DNA of 64,000 nucleotides from Opitutales bacterium (GCA_020831525.1 JAFIGH010000008.1:18733-82732); one strand, 5' to 3'; shown: positions 25,537-35,541, numbered from the stretch's first letter. Numbers and translations: made by a program. The notes: generated by a model from the letters alone, not told the origin.

Positions 25537-26898
25537 CTAACTCATTGAGCCGATGGGCCGCTCCAGGAGCGGCAGCATGACTCCCTTGCGGAAAAGTGTG
25601 ACTTGCCCGGTGCTCGAACTCACGCAAATGGCGAGGCAGTCGGCCGCGCGGGAGATCGCGGCGGCGGCCGAATGGCGCGCCCCGAACCCGCTCGGCAGGT
25701 CCTCGTAAAACTCGGACGGCGCGTGGATGAGGCTACCCGCCGATTCGATGACACCGTCGCCGCGGATGACGAAACAACCGTCGATCACCGAAAACTCCTT
25801 GATCGTCTCGTCCATGAAGGGATTGAGGACATTGCGTTCTTCCTCGCGGTAGCCGTGGAAGGGATTGAGGACGAGCGACTTGACCATCTGATTCACCTTC
25901 CCGGAATCCCCGAGGACAAAGAGGCACCCGACCGGCTTGCCCTCGCGGCCCTCCACCGCCAGCTCCGTTGCGATCCCCAGCATCCGCTCCACCACCTCGA
26001 TCTTCACCGAACCGGGCAGGATCTCGCTCTCGCGGTCGATTACACTCTGGAACTCCCGCTCCACGTCGACGACAAGTATCGTGTCGAGGAGATTGCTCGA
26101 TGGAATGCCCCCCACGCAGCAAAGCCGGTCACTGTATTTGAAGAGCCCCCGTGTCAGCCCGATGAGGATGGCGCTGCGCACCTGCGAGAGGCGTTGCCGC
26201 GAGAAAGACCGCACCTCGATGCACGTCTCCGCACTCGACCCCTGCGTCGATTGGTCGCCAGCCGCGCGCGTCACGAGGATCGTACGGTAGCGGGGGAAGC
26301 CCTCCGTCAGCTCGATACCGCCCGCAAACGTATCACTGAAGATCAGCACGGCGGCGCAGCGGGCGTCGCGCGCCACTTTCTCCGCCTCGCGCAGAAAGAG
26401 GCGGTTGAAGCGGTTGCGGCGGCGCTCGGGCTTTGCGAGGAGGCCGCCGAATGCAAGGAAGACCCGCTCTTGGAACGTGCGCGTGTCCGGTGCCCCCACG
26501 ATGCGCTCCACAAGATCGCGGCTGCGGAAGAGCCGCGCGAGCGAGGCGAGAACGTTGAGGTAGTTCTTCTCCGTCTCGGAGGCAAGAAGGAGGAAGATGA
26601 GGCGAACGTCTTTGTAGTCACCGCGCCCGTCGAACTCGATCCCCGACGGCACACGACCCACCGCGAAGATGTAGGGCCGCTTCATCTTCACGCGCAGGTG
26701 CGGCATGGCCACGCCGTGCCCGAGGTAGGTTGTCATCGTCTTTTCGCGGTTGAGCAACTGCGCGACGATACGCTTGGGATTCAGCTCGTCACTCGAGCGG
26801 TAGACGGAGACGTTGAGCAGTTCGAGGAGAGCCCCCTGCAAATCGTTGCTCTCGATCTCGATAATGCGCGACTTGGCGATGTACCGATCAAGCCGCAT
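25537..26898 (-). CDS. PTS EIIA-like domain fused to a DisA_N-type diadenylate cyclase domain
   Basis: This 453-residue protein has an N-terminal PTS EIIA type-2 (PtsN-like) domain, residues 1-150, with the phospho-acceptor motif HGVAMPHLR (His67). A middle segment near 180-290 has an alpha/beta pattern that resembles a pyruvate-kinase C-terminal fold (AAVLIFSDTFAGGIELTEG). The C-terminal part (about 300-440) is DAC-like: IDGCFVIRGDGVIESAG, FGARHSAAAAIS and SSSTGQVTLF. The canonical DGA and RHR motifs are changed to DGC and RHS, so catalytic activity is not certain. A combined phosphotransfer-sensing and c-di-AMP module is inferred. It lies 66 bp downstream of the nuoA gene on the same strand. 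Confidence 0.82.
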   Translation of the reverse strand: MRLDRYIAKSRIIEIESNDLQGALLELLNVSVYRSSDELNPKRIVAQLLNREKTMTTYLGHGVAMPHLRVKMKRPYIFAVGRVPSGIEFDGRGDYKDVRLIFLLLASETEKNYLNVLASLARLFRSRDLVERIVGAPDTRTFQERVFLAFGGLLAKPERRRNRFNRLFLREAEKVARDARCAAVLIFSDTFAGGIELTEGFPRYRTILVTRAAGDQSTQGSSAETCIEVRSFSRQRLSQVRSAILIGLTRGLFKYSDRLCCVGGIPSSNLLDTILVVDVEREFQSVIDRESEILPGSVKIEVVERMLGIATELAVEGREGKPVGCLFVLGDSGKVNQMVKSLVLNPFHGYREEERNVLNPFMDETIKEFSVIDGCFVIRGDGVIESAGSLIHAPSEFYEDLPSGFGARHSAAAAISRAADCLAICVSSSTGQVTLFRKGVMLPLLERPIGSMS

Positions 26899-26964
26899 GT
26901 GCGTTTTTTACGGCCAGGAACGGCCGGTTTTCGGGTATTTCAGATATGCCGGAAAAAAGGCGGG

Positions 26965-27339
26965 TCATTTGTCCCATTCGAGCGCGCCTTTCTTCAACTC
27001 GTAGACCAAGCCCACGACGAGAACAAGTATGAAAAACAGCACCGGCATCAGAATCGGCAGGTTCTGCGCCAGAAAATCCCGGTAGACGAGGACCCACGGG
27101 ATGAGAAAAACGACCTCGATATCGAACACGATGAAAAGCATCGCCGTGAGGTAGAACTTCACGCTGAAACGGGTCGTTGCTCCCCCGGCGGCCGGCATCC
27201 CGCATTCGTAGGCAGAGTCTTTGACCGAATTGCGCGCCGCCCGCTGGCCGAGCAGATGACTCGCACCGAGGATGACGACGGCGAGGAAAAGCGCGATCAG
27301 AATCTGGATGAGAACCGGCAGGTAGTCGTGCAAAGTCAT
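26965..27339 (-). CDS. nuoA: NADH-quinone oxidoreductase subunit A
   Basis: This 124-residue protein is NuoA, an integral membrane subunit of complex I. Three hydrophobic segments are separated by the conserved loop KDSAYECGMPAAGGA, then RFSVKFYLTAMLFIVFDIEVVFLIPW (quoted in part: FYLTAMLFIVFDIEVVF). ATG 27339 gives the right length. Other nuo genes are not adjacent on this window, so it is separated from a normal nuo cluster. The gap to the downstream gene is 66 bp. Confidence 0.94.
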   Translation of the reverse strand: MTLHDYLPVLIQILIALFLAVVILGASHLLGQRAARNSVKDSAYECGMPAAGGATTRFSVKFYLTAMLFIVFDIEVVFLIPWVLVYRDFLAQNLPILMPVLFFILVLVVGLVYELKKGALEWDK

Positions 27340-27409
27340 GATAAAACTCCGCAAGGCAAACGATGCCCCGTCACCGGCGCAAACGCAAAGATGGAAAAAA
27401 GCGCACAAT

Positions 27410-28459
27410 TCACCGTATCCGCTTAACGCGCGCCTGCCGCGCAAGCCCGTGGCCGACACCGAGCTGCACCGCGTAGTCCAGTTGAGGCAGGGCCATCGGC
27501 AGGGTGTGGAAACGGTTGGCTTCGCGGTGCTCGTTGATCCGCTCGAGCATAAGCGCGTCGAGCACCGCCGGGTCCGCCGAGAGCAGCACGCGCGGTTCGC
27601 TCTTGGAATAGAGCGAGCGGAAGTGCGGCCCGCCAATAAACTGGTAGCGCTCCAGCGTCAGCAACGTCAGCGCCCAGGAGGCTTTCAACTCCGGGATCGC
27701 CGCGATCTCCGCCACCGCGATCGGCGCATTCGCCTCGCTGATGAAAAACCGGCTGTTGTTGCTGATATTCCATAGCGTAGCGTTGACGAGCGCACCGTTG
27801 ACGCCGAGGGCGGGGTGGTCCGTCACCATTGGCAAATTGATCCAGAAATCCACCCCGACGAGTAGATCCTCCGGAAGAAAGCTCTTCCGCGTCACCACCG
27901 AAGGCACGTCGATGTCACCGAAAATCCGTTGTGCCAGCGGACTCGAAAACTCGCGCGGGAGCGGGCTCTCGTAATACCAAAGATCGCTGAACAACTCACC
28001 GGAATCAAGGTAACGCACCGGCACACCGTCAAAGTAATCCCCCTCCGGACGCCGCGAAAGGGGAGGCAGATAGCCCGCCGCACGCAGTCGCGACTCCTGC
28101 GCGTCGAGAAGAAACAGTTCCCCGCGCTCAAATCCGCGGCGGCGCAGCGCCGTGACGACCGCACGCGTCAGCGCCCGCGGCGTCGCCAGCCCCGGCCCCG
28201 AATTGGTGTAGATCTTCAGCCCCGCACGCCGGTGCTCGCCCGGCTCCAGTCGCTTCCCCGTCGCCTCCTCGAACTCCCGGAAGAGAGCCTCCACCGCGGA
28301 TTCGTAGTGCTGTTCCGCGAATCCGTCCACGCCGTACTCCCACACCCTTCCGAGAAATGGAGCGCGCGCCTCGTCCTCGAATCCCCAGAACGCTCCCCCC
28401 GACGGAAGCGACAGTAAGAGAATTGCCAAAACGGGAACTCCGATTTTTTCTAAACCCAT
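27410..28459 (-). CDS. DUF362-domain protein
   Basis: This 349-residue protein has a signal-like N-terminus ([20 protein letters not shown]) and a DUF362-type core, with [21 protein letters not shown] near 85-105 and a middle segment ending in [23 protein letters not shown] (quoted in part: [19 protein letters not shown]). DUF362 proteins often carry Fe-S clusters, but I see no CxxCxxC motif here. Function is not assigned. It is divergent from the TPR lipoprotein gene across 27 bp. Confidence 0.75.
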   Translation of the reverse strand: MGLEKIGVPVLAILLLSLPSGGAFWGFEDEARAPFLGRVWEYGVDGFAEQHYESAVEALFREFEEATGKRLEPGEHRRAGLKIYTNSGPGLATPRALTRAVVTALRRRGFERGELFLLDAQESRLRAAGYLPPLSRRPEGDYFDGVPVRYLDSGELFSDLWYYESPLPREFSSPLAQRIFGDIDVPSVVTRKSFLPEDLLVGVDFWINLPMVTDHPALGVNGALVNATLWNISNNSRFFISEANAPIAVAEIAAIPELKASWALTLLTLERYQFIGGPHFRSLYSKSEPRVLLSADPAVLDALMLERINEHREANRFHTLPMALPQLDYAVQLGVGHGLARQARVKRIR

Positions 28460-28486
28460 TGCGATCAAGACTCGTCCAACACAACA

Positions 28487-29965
28487 ATGATAAGCTTTCA
28501 AGAGAAGACCTTTTTCCGTCTTTCCCTGTTCATGGCGCTGTTTCTCGCCGCCGCCTGCGGCCGCCGCGAACCCACGGCGGAAGAAACCCTCGCCGAAGCT
28601 GAGAGTTTTCTCGCCGCGGGTGAATTCCGCACCGCCATTGAACGCTTGGAAACGTACGACGAATTTGACGACGGCCACCCGCAGATTGTGGAAACCCTTG
28701 CCGAAGCCTATGCCGCCGAGGGCGACATGGCTCTGTCCGCCTTTCATTACCTGCGCCTCGCCGACATCACCCGCGGCGATCCCCTCCCCCTCCTCTTCGC
28801 CGCCGGCGCCCTGCGTGAAGCCGGCGACGTCTCCGGCGCGGTCCGCGCCTACGAAAGCTACCTCGAAGAGGAACCCGAAGACACCGCTGTCTGGCGCACC
28901 CTCGCCCAACTGCACCTCGAGCGCGGCAACCGGCAGGATGCCATCGACGCCTTCCTCCGCTCCAACCGACACAACGCCGACGGCCCCACTCAGGTCGCCA
29001 TCGGTCGCCTCTTCCTCGAGGGCAATAATCTCGCCCAGGCCCAGTCGTGGTTCGCCTCCGCCGCCGAACACCGCGATGAAGCGCGGCCCGACGCCTTCCT
29101 CGGCCTCATCGAAACCGCCCTCGCCGCCAACCGCCCGAGCGACGCCGAGACCGTCCTCCGCCAGATGGACGAGGAGTTTCCACGCCTCTTCGACCGCTCC
29201 CGTCTCGCTCCGAAGCGCCGCGAACTCGCCGCATGGCGCGAGCGCCAGGACGAAGCCCGCCGCGCCGCTGAAGCCCTCTCCCGCGCCCGGCGCGAGGCTA
29301 GCGAAACCGCCCGGCACGAATCACCGCCGCCCGAGGCACCAGCCGCCGCCGAAACCGCTCCGGCGGAAGAACAGACGCGCATCGCCCGCCGCGAAACTGA
29401 GAGCGCCGCCGAACAGCTTCGCGAAGCCGTAGAAGCCGAAACCGCCCGCGCGGAAAGACGCACCACCCCCGCACCGCGCGAAGAAACCGCCGCCCGCGCA
29501 CCTGCGCCGACCACCGACGCCCTCGACCGCGCCCGACGCCTCCTTGAAGAAGGCGACGCCACTGCCGCCGTCTCCGCCTTTCGCGAAGCTCTCCGCGACG
29601 ACCGCGACAACCCCGAGGTCTGGATGGGCCTCAGCGAAGCACAGTTGCGCGCCGGCCAGGCCGACTGGGCGCAGGCCTCCGCCAGCGAGGCCGTGCGCCG
29701 CAACCCGAGCAACCCGGTCTACACCATGCAGTTCCTCCGCGCCGCGCACCAGTCGCTCCCACCCGAACGGCTCATCCGCGAAATCGAGCGCGCGCGCGAC
29801 CGCTTTCCCGAGAGCCCCGACATCAACTTCGCCCTTGCCCGCGCCTACGATGAGGTCGGCAACGACCCCCGCAGCGCCCGCGTCTATTACAGGCGATACC
29901 TCGACCTCGCCGGCCCCGAGCACCCCCGCCGCAGCCACGCCGAAGCCGCCCTTCGCCGCCTCTGA
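28487..29965 (+). CDS. TPR-repeat lipoprotein
   Basis: This 492-residue protein has a lipoprotein signal ([13 protein letters not shown], lipobox LAAAC with Cys24). Numerous TPR units cover residues 35-230 and 360-490 ([31 protein letters not shown] in part: [20 protein letters not shown]). A helical, Ala/Glu/Arg rich linker (about 235-350) separates the two blocks. It is predicted to be anchored in the envelope and to act as a scaffold. The gene is divergent from the DUF362 gene, and a long AT-rich gap follows it. Confidence 0.82.
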   Translation: MISFQEKTFFRLSLFMALFLAAACGRREPTAEETLAEAESFLAAGEFRTAIERLETYDEFDDGHPQIVETLAEAYAAEGDMALSAFHYLRLADITRGDPLPLLFAAGALREAGDVSGAVRAYESYLEEEPEDTAVWRTLAQLHLERGNRQDAIDAFLRSNRHNADGPTQVAIGRLFLEGNNLAQAQSWFASAAEHRDEARPDAFLGLIETALAANRPSDAETVLRQMDEEFPRLFDRSRLAPKRRELAAWRERQDEARRAAEALSRARREASETARHESPPPEAPAAAETAPAEEQTRIARRETESAAEQLREAVEAETARAERRTTPAPREETAARAPAPTTDALDRARRLLEEGDATAAVSAFREALRDDRDNPEVWMGLSEAQLRAGQADWAQASASEAVRRNPSNPVYTMQFLRAAHQSLPPERLIREIERARDRFPESPDINFALARAYDEVGNDPRSARVYYRRYLDLAGPEHPRRSHAEAALRRL

Positions 29966-30206
29966 TCCTGATCGCATTCCGGAGATGCGCAAAACAGGTG
30001 CCGTCTCCGGCTGGAAGCGCTACGTCGCAACCGTCGCCTATTCCGGCAAGCCGCCTCTGGTATCACCTGTCGCAGCCCGCCCAGCGTCAATAAATTTTTC
30101 TCCGGTTTATTACTGTTAATAATTTAAACTGTGAGTTGTTTACCTGCGACGTCAAATGAATCTTATCTGTTATATTTTGTAAAGTATATTAACTGAGGGT
30201 TGGATA
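29966..30206. promoter_or_regulatory. AT-rich gap upstream of the helicase gene
   Basis: The last 120 bases are strongly AT-rich and contain two copies of the same element seen at 20449: 30127-30138 (AACTGTGAGTTG) and 30191-30202 (AACTGAGGGTTG). The second copy ends four bases before the helicase ATG 30207. No gene was found in the gap. The repeated element may be a promoter or regulator-binding site. Confidence 0.5.
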
Positions 30207-32921
30207 ATGGAACGTGCTGCCGGAGACGGCAGAAGTTCGTCGACGACGCCTGTGGGCGTGTGCACTGTCCGCGCAATGAGAGTGGAAGACAGTCCGGCCT
30301 GGCCGCTTGAACCGCCGCGGGAGGCCGCGGCGGACGCCGACGCGATCCTCGACCGCTTCCTTGCGTATGTGAAGGCGAAGGGGCTGGATCTGTATCCGGC
30401 GCAGGAACAGGCCATCCTCGAACTGCTCGACGGCAAGCACGTGATCCTCAAGACGCCCACCGGATCGGGGAAGTCGCTCGTCGCGGCGGCGCTCCACTAC
30501 GAAGGCCTCTGCCGCGGGCTGCGCACCGTCTACACCTCCCCCATCAAAGCGCTCGTCAACGAGAAGTTCCTCGCCCTCTGCCGCGATTTCGGTCCCGACA
30601 ACGTGGGCATGTCGACAGGCGACGCGTCCGTCAACCAAGACGCTCCCGTCCTCTGCTGCACCGCCGAGGTTCTCGCCAACATCGCCCTGCGCGACGGCGC
30701 GGACGCCCCCGTCGACGCCGTCGTCATGGACGAGTTCCACTACTACTCCGACCGCGACCGCGGCGTGGCGTGGCAGGTTCCTCTCCTCACCCTCCCCCGC
30801 ACGCGCTTTCTTCTCATGTCCGCCACGCTGGGCGAGACGCGTTTCTTCGAGCGCGAACTCGAACGGCTCACGGGCGTGGGAGCCGTCACCGTCGCCTCCG
30901 ACGAGCGCCCCGTTCCCCTTGCCCTGAGCTACGAGGAAAAGAGTCTCGAAGAACTCCTCCCCACGCTTCAGGATGAACGCAAGCTGCCCGCCTATCTCGT
31001 GCATTTCACGCAGCGCGGGGCGACCGAGACAGCGCAGCGCCTCACCAGCCTCAATTTCTGTTCCAAGGCCGAGAAGGAGGCCATCGCCGGTGCACTCGCG
31101 GAAATCCGCTTCAACAGCCCGTTCGGCAAAGAATTCCGCAAATACCTTCGCCACGGCATCGGGGTGCACCACGCCGGGCTCCTCCCGAAGTACCGCATCC
31201 TCGTCGAAAAGCTCGCCCAAGAGAACAAGCTCAAGGTCATCTGCGGCACCGATACCCTCGGCGTCGGCGTCAACGTCCCCATCCGCACCGTCGTTTTCAC
31301 CAGCCTCTGCAAATACGACGGCGAAAAGACACGTATTCTCCCCGTGCGCGACTTCCACCAGATCGCGGGCCGGGCGGGACGAAAGGGATTCGACGACGAG
31401 GGATTCGTCATCGCGCAGGCCCCGGAGCACGTCATCGAAAACCTCAAGATGGAGCGCAAGGCCGCCGACAACCCGAAGAAGTCCAAAAAACTCGTGCGCC
31501 GCAAACCGCCCGAGCGCGGCTATGCCCACTGGGACGAGTCGACCTTCGAACGGCTCGCCGCCTCCCCGCCGGAGCCGCTCACCAGCTCATTCCGGGTGAC
31601 CCACGGCATGCTCCTCAACGTCCTCGCGCGCGACGGCGACGGCTGCGCCGCCATGCGGCAGATCATCCGCGACTGCCACGAGCCTCCCGCCGCACGTAAA
31701 AAACTCTTCCGCCGCGGTTGGAGCCTGTTCCGCTCGCTCGTCGACAAAGACATTGTCGCAGTCCTCCCCGCGCGCGGCGAGAGCGGAGCCAAAGTCCGGG
31801 TCCACGCCGACCTGCAGGAAGACTTTTCGCTCAACCACGCCCTCTCCCTCTATCTTGTCGACACCGTCGATCACCTCGACCGCGATGATCCCGCCTACGC
31901 CGACCTTGTCCTCGCCCTCGTCGAGGCCGTTCTCGAAAATCCGGAAGCCATCCTCCGCCGCCAGGTCGACCGCCTCAAAGACGAACTCGTGAGGCAGATG
32001 AAAGCCGAAGGCATTCCCTACGAGGAGCGCATGGAGCGCCTCGAAAACGTGGAACACCCGAAACCCTACCGCGACTTCATCTACGACAGTTTCAACGCCT
32101 TCGCCGACGCCCACCCGTGGGTCGGGCAGGACAATATCCGCCCGAAGTCCATCGCCGGGGAGATGTTCGAACGCTACATGGGCTTCGCCGAATACGTGCG
32201 CGAATACGGTCTCCACCGCGCCGAAGGCCTCCTCCTCCGCCACCTCTCCAACACCTACAAAACCCTCACCCAGACCGTTCCCGAAAGCCACTGGGACGAC
32301 GACATCGAAGACCGTATCGTCTACCTCGAGCAACTCGTGCGCGGCACCGACGCCTCCATCCTCGACGAATGGGAAGCCCTCCGCGACCCCGCCCATGTCC
32401 CCGCCGACGCACGCGGCGATGGCGGCGACCCGCCCGCGCAGCCCGTGCGCCCCCTCGACCCCGTCCGAGACCGCCCTGCCTTCGAGCGTCTCATGCGCGA
32501 CGCCGTCTTCCGCTTCCTCCGGCCCCTCGCCGCACGCAACTACAGAGCCGCCTCCGCCGTCCTCGCCGAACTCGCCGGTCGCCCGCCCGAAGACGCCGCC
32601 CCGCCCCCCGTCGTCGCCGTCGACGAATCAACCCTCAACGAAGGGCGCGGCCTCTTCGCATGGCACAGCGAAGCCCTCGCCGTCGCATGGGAACCGTGGT
32701 TCGAGGAGCACGAAGCCCTCCGCCTCGATCCCCCCGCCCGCTCACGCGACAAAACCCGCATCACCGAAGACCCCATCGACGGCACATGGACCGTCGCCCA
32801 GACCCTCGTCGACCCTGACGAAGCAAACGACACCGCAATCGAATTCACCGCCGACATCTCCGCCATCCAAGCCACCGGCCATGCCCGCCTTCACTTCCTC
32901 GGAATCCGGCCATTGGAGTGA
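30207..32921 (+). CDS. Ski2/HelY-like DEAD/DEAH helicase with DUF3516-type C-terminus
   Basis: This 904-residue protein is a superfamily 2 helicase. Motif I is [14 protein letters not shown], motif [13 protein letters not shown] (DEFH), motif III LMSATLG, motif [20 protein letters not shown] and motif [21 protein letters not shown] (all conserved). The C-terminal half (about 440-900) matches the DUF3516 extension of HelY-type helicases, with [16 protein letters not shown] and [18 protein letters not shown] segments. An RNA role is likely by family but not shown here. ATG 30207 is the upstream start; an ATG at 30276 would remove 23 residues. Confidence 0.88.
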   Translation: MERAAGDGRSSSTTPVGVCTVRAMRVEDSPAWPLEPPREAAADADAILDRFLAYVKAKGLDLYPAQEQAILELLDGKHVILKTPTGSGKSLVAAALHYEGLCRGLRTVYTSPIKALVNEKFLALCRDFGPDNVGMSTGDASVNQDAPVLCCTAEVLANIALRDGADAPVDAVVMDEFHYYSDRDRGVAWQVPLLTLPRTRFLLMSATLGETRFFERELERLTGVGAVTVASDERPVPLALSYEEKSLEELLPTLQDERKLPAYLVHFTQRGATETAQRLTSLNFCSKAEKEAIAGALAEIRFNSPFGKEFRKYLRHGIGVHHAGLLPKYRILVEKLAQENKLKVICGTDTLGVGVNVPIRTVVFTSLCKYDGEKTRILPVRDFHQIAGRAGRKGFDDEGFVIAQAPEHVIENLKMERKAADNPKKSKKLVRRKPPERGYAHWDESTFERLAASPPEPLTSSFRVTHGMLLNVLARDGDGCAAMRQIIRDCHEPPAARKKLFRRGWSLFRSLVDKDIVAVLPARGESGAKVRVHADLQEDFSLNHALSLYLVDTVDHLDRDDPAYADLVLALVEAVLENPEAILRRQVDRLKDELVRQMKAEGIPYEERMERLENVEHPKPYRDFIYDSFNAFADAHPWVGQDNIRPKSIAGEMFERYMGFAEYVREYGLHRAEGLLLRHLSNTYKTLTQTVPESHWDDDIEDRIVYLEQLVRGTDASILDEWEALRDPAHVPADARGDGGDPPAQPVRPLDPVRDRPAFERLMRDAVFRFLRPLAARNYRAASAVLAELAGRPPEDAAPPPVVAVDESTLNEGRGLFAWHSEALAVAWEPWFEEHEALRLDPPARSRDKTRITEDPIDGTWTVAQTLVDPDEANDTAIEFTADISAIQATGHARLHFLGIRPLE

Positions 32922-33005
32922 AGGGCTATGCCGTAAGGTTGAGGCAGTTTACGATCCCGCGCATGAACTGAGCGCCATTGCCGTCAACCCCACGGCCCTT
33001 CCTCT

Positions 33006-33980
33006 TCATAGAAGTGGCAGGAGCGACCCTTCATCCGCGCCTTCGGCGAGGGCGCAGAGGTGATGGAGGGCGGACCGGGCGAGGCCGCCGGGATCGTAGC
33101 CGCCTTCGAGCACGGAGGCGACGGGACAGTCGCCAAGCTCCCGGGCGAGGCGCACGATCCGTCGTGTCAGGGTGTAGTAATCTTTCTCCGACAATTGCAT
33201 GTCGCTGAGGGGGTCGCGGTGGTGCGCGTCGAATCCGGCGGAGAGCAGGAGGATATCGGGGCGGAAGCGGCGGACCGCCGGCTCGACAAGGGATTCAAAG
33301 GCGGCTTCGTAGCGGGCGAGATCGGAGCCTGCGGGCAGAGGAATGTTGAGGTTCGTGCCCTTGCCCGCGCCGCTGCCCGTCTCGGAATCCCATCCGGTGT
33401 GCGGATAGAGCAAGTGCTGGTGCAGGCTGACGAAAAGGACGGCAGGCGTGGCGTAAAAGCTTTCCTGGGTGCCGTTGCCGTGGTGGACGTCGAAATCGAT
33501 GACACATACCCGCTCGCGCTTCATCGCCTCCTGCGCGTAGACCGCGGCGATCGCAACATTGTTAAAGAGGCAAAAGCCCATTGCCTGCTCGGCGCGGGCG
33601 TGGTGACCCGGAGGCCGCGCGCAGCTGAAGGCCGCACCGTAGCCGTCCCTGCAGACGGCGTGCACCGCGCGCACCGCGGACCCTGCCGCGAGACGCGCCA
33701 CACGGTAGGAATCCTCGCAAACAAGTGTTTCGCCGAAGTCCAACGCCCGCTGCCCCTTGAGGCAGGCTTCCTCGACAAAACAACGGTATTCCCGCGTGTG
33801 AATACGTTCGACCCAACGCGTACCGACCAATTCCGGCTGGAGAAAGTCCGTCACCGCCGCCAAGCCGGAGCCGCGCACGGCCTCCGCCACCCAACGCGCC
33901 CGCATCGCTGTCTCGGGATGGCGGTCGCCCGTGTCGTGCGAGGCAAAGGCATCATCATAAACCACAGCCAACGGCTTCAT
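33006..33980 (-). CDS. Histone deacetylase-family hydrolase (acetoin utilisation/HDAC-like)
   Basis: This 324-residue protein has the complete HDAC fold signature: ARPPGHHARAEQAMGFC with the catalytic His pair, the metal-binding IDFDVHHGNGTQESF, SAGFDAHHRDPLSDM and VLEGGYDPGGLA. Zn-binding Asp and His residues are intact. Bacterial members deacetylate polyamines, small molecules or proteins; the substrate is not evident. ATG 33980. It converges with the helicase gene across 84 bp. Confidence 0.92.
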   Translation of the reverse strand: MKPLAVVYDDAFASHDTGDRHPETAMRARWVAEAVRGSGLAAVTDFLQPELVGTRWVERIHTREYRCFVEEACLKGQRALDFGETLVCEDSYRVARLAAGSAVRAVHAVCRDGYGAAFSCARPPGHHARAEQAMGFCLFNNVAIAAVYAQEAMKRERVCVIDFDVHHGNGTQESFYATPAVLFVSLHQHLLYPHTGWDSETGSGAGKGTNLNIPLPAGSDLARYEAAFESLVEPAVRRFRPDILLLSAGFDAHHRDPLSDMQLSEKDYYTLTRRIVRLARELGDCPVASVLEGGYDPGGLARSALHHLCALAEGADEGSLLPLL

Positions 33981-34256
33981 TGCTTCACCCTGCTTCCCTC
34001 CCTAGCCGTGGGCAAGATTTTGACGCCAAGACCTCGCTTTCCCCGTGAGCATTCCACCGCGTCAATATTCTTTGCCATGTTTTTATTTGTTTACGGCGTG
34101 CAACCCGTCTGCCGCCTTCCGCGATGCTCGCCTGTGCGGCTGGGCACCAATCGCCTGCGACAGGGCAAATCCCTTCGCGCCACAGTCCCATCGCGGGGCT
34201 CTCCGAGTGACCGAGATAAAATGAATAAATCTTCATGCGTGAACAATCTTTTACCC

Positions 34257-34280
34257 TTGACATCTTTCGACATGCCGAAA
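34257..34280 (+). promoter_or_regulatory. Candidate promoter/operator upstream of the XRE regulator gene
   Basis: TTGACA at 34257-34262 is a perfect -35 consensus. It overlaps the edge of a dyad TTTCG-6N-CGAAA at 34265-34280, 29 bases before the regulator ATG. No strong -10 box was seen at the expected spacing, so the promoter call is weak. The dyad is a plausible operator for autoregulation by the XRE protein; this is inference. The rest of 33981-34256 shows no gene. Confidence 0.4.
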
Positions 34281-34308
34281 ACTCTCATGCCAAAAACCGG
34301 CATCAACC

Positions 34309-34644
34309 ATGCAGCAGACCATTGGCGAGACACTCAGAGAACTCCGGAAGGCGAAGGGCCTGAGCATGCGCCGGACGGCGGCGGCGGCCGACCTTGACCA
34401 AGCCGCCCTCAGCCGGATTGAGAACGGTCGCCGCCTGCCCACGGAAGCGCAGTTGGCCGCATTGGCCGCGATCTACGGGCAGGACCTTCCCAAGTTGCTC
34501 GCGATCAACGCTTTTTCCGAAATCAAAGAAAAGCACGGGAGCGCCCCCTACTACGCCGATTGCGTGAGCCTCCTGCACGAAGACGCCGCCGCCTACAACC
34601 GCAAACCCCGGAGCACCGCCCCACCCCGCCCCGCGTGTGAATAA
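34309..34644 (+). CDS. XRE-family helix-turn-helix regulator
   Basis: This 111-residue protein has an XRE/Cro-C1 HTH at residues 1-60 (LRELRKAKGLSMRRTAAAADLDQAALSRIENGRRLPTEAQLAALAAIYG, quoted in part: DLDQAALSRIENGRRLPT). The remaining 50 residues are short and unassigned. It stands first in a restriction island and could be a controller (C) protein, but its length and divergent tail fit a general small regulator equally well. Confidence 0.88.
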   Translation: MQQTIGETLRELRKAKGLSMRRTAAAADLDQAALSRIENGRRLPTEAQLAALAAIYGQDLPKLLAINAFSEIKEKHGSAPYYADCVSLLHEDAAAYNRKPRSTAPPRPACE

Positions 34645-34710
34645 CCCTGTGAACCGAATGTTCATCAGATTGTATTCCCTTCCCGCCGCGTTTCGCCAGC
34701 TTTAGTAGAA

Positions 34711-34929
34711 ATGAACCCGCCCTTTCTCACCACTTCCCACGGTGCCCTTTTCGACACGGACTGCCTCAAGATCCTGCGAGCCATGAAGTCGGGCGTGAAT
34801 GAGCTGAAATTGGTTGTTCCAGCGGGAGCTATCCTGATTTCCACGGACCCCGGCGATTTGGTCTTCAAACCATTTGGAAGAGGAGTTCAGCCTCTCCGCC
34901 GCGAAAGAACCGGGGTTTCCTTTTTCTGA
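34711..34929 (+). pseudogene. Remnant of an N4/N6 DNA methyltransferase with a large internal deletion
   Basis: The 72-residue frame joins two recognisable ends. Residues 1-27 (NPPFLTTSHGALFDTDCLKILR) match the N-terminus of beta-class DNA methyltransferases, just before their DPPF motif. Residues 29-57 (VNELKLVVPAGAILISTDPG, then DLVFKPFGRG) match the C-terminal part that leads into motif I, where DPFGGSGTT is expected. The central part, including the catalytic motif, is missing, Asp is changed to Lys and the glycine pattern is lost. It is probably a non-functional remnant of the methylase that once accompanied the BglII-like gene 12 bp downstream. Confidence 0.7.
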
Positions 34930-34940
34930 CTTGTCCAACC

Positions 34941-35501
34941 ATGAAGATAACGAAGATCAAGTTTTTCGGAGGATCGAAAGACAAAGTGTGTCGGCTCGGA
35001 CTGGCACACACTTTTCTTGAACTCCAGGAAATCCTCATAGCTACAGATATTCGCATCCTCGACAAAAAGCAGGCGAATAGCGCTGGCGTCGTCCGGGAGA
35101 TGATGGACGCCCACTTTGGAAAGTATCCGGAATGGGTTCAGTCCAAGAGCGGTGATATCGATTGGGTGAAGCGATTTCGCCACAATCAGACGGTTGTGTC
35201 CCGCATTGGTGTGGAAATTCAGGTTTCCGACCAGAGCGACTTTTTCGCCCACGGCATCGTTCAGATTCGGAACAAGCTCCAGGACAGCCATATAGATGTC
35301 GGAATCATCGTCGTTCCGTCGGACGATTTCGGGTATCGAATGACGGGGCGGGTGGCAAATTACTCCTATGCCGTTCAATACGTTGAGGAAGAGCTTCGTG
35401 AAGCAAAATTGTACCCCATCGTTCTGATCGCCGTGGAAAATGATGGATTTTCGGATACCGCTTTGCCGAAAGAGACGATGAATCTGGGAAAAGCGTCGTA
35501 G
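34941..35501 (+). CDS. BglII-like type II restriction endonuclease
   Basis: This 186-residue protein resembles the BglII/BstYI endonuclease family. It keeps the family motif pair: GDIDW with Asp74, and the strand VEIQVSDQSDFF with Glu92 and Gln94 in place of the usual ExK. In BglII the corresponding segments read DIDF and VEVQF, with the metal-binding Asp, Glu and Gln. The spacing here is about nine residues longer. A further shared stretch is HGIVQIRNKLQDS. The gene is more AT-rich than neighbours. No intact cognate methyltransferase is next to it. Recognition sequence not assigned. Confidence 0.72.
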   Translation: MKITKIKFFGGSKDKVCRLGLAHTFLELQEILIATDIRILDKKQANSAGVVREMMDAHFGKYPEWVQSKSGDIDWVKRFRHNQTVVSRIGVEIQVSDQSDFFAHGIVQIRNKLQDSHIDVGIIVVPSDDFGYRMTGRVANYSYAVQYVEEELREAKLYPIVLIAVENDGFSDTALPKETMNLGKAS

Positions 35502-35541
35502 GATCTTGGTCTCAACTCGCTACCATTAGACCCATTTCCCC

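Noticed and set aside
25603..27426. 607-codon frame opposite the EIIA-DAC and nuoA genes
   Set aside because: It spans two real genes on the other strand, with no recognisable domain.
34081..34256. Short frames upstream of the XRE regulator
   Set aside because: No recognisable protein features and no conserved motifs; the stretch is better read as a non-coding upstream region.
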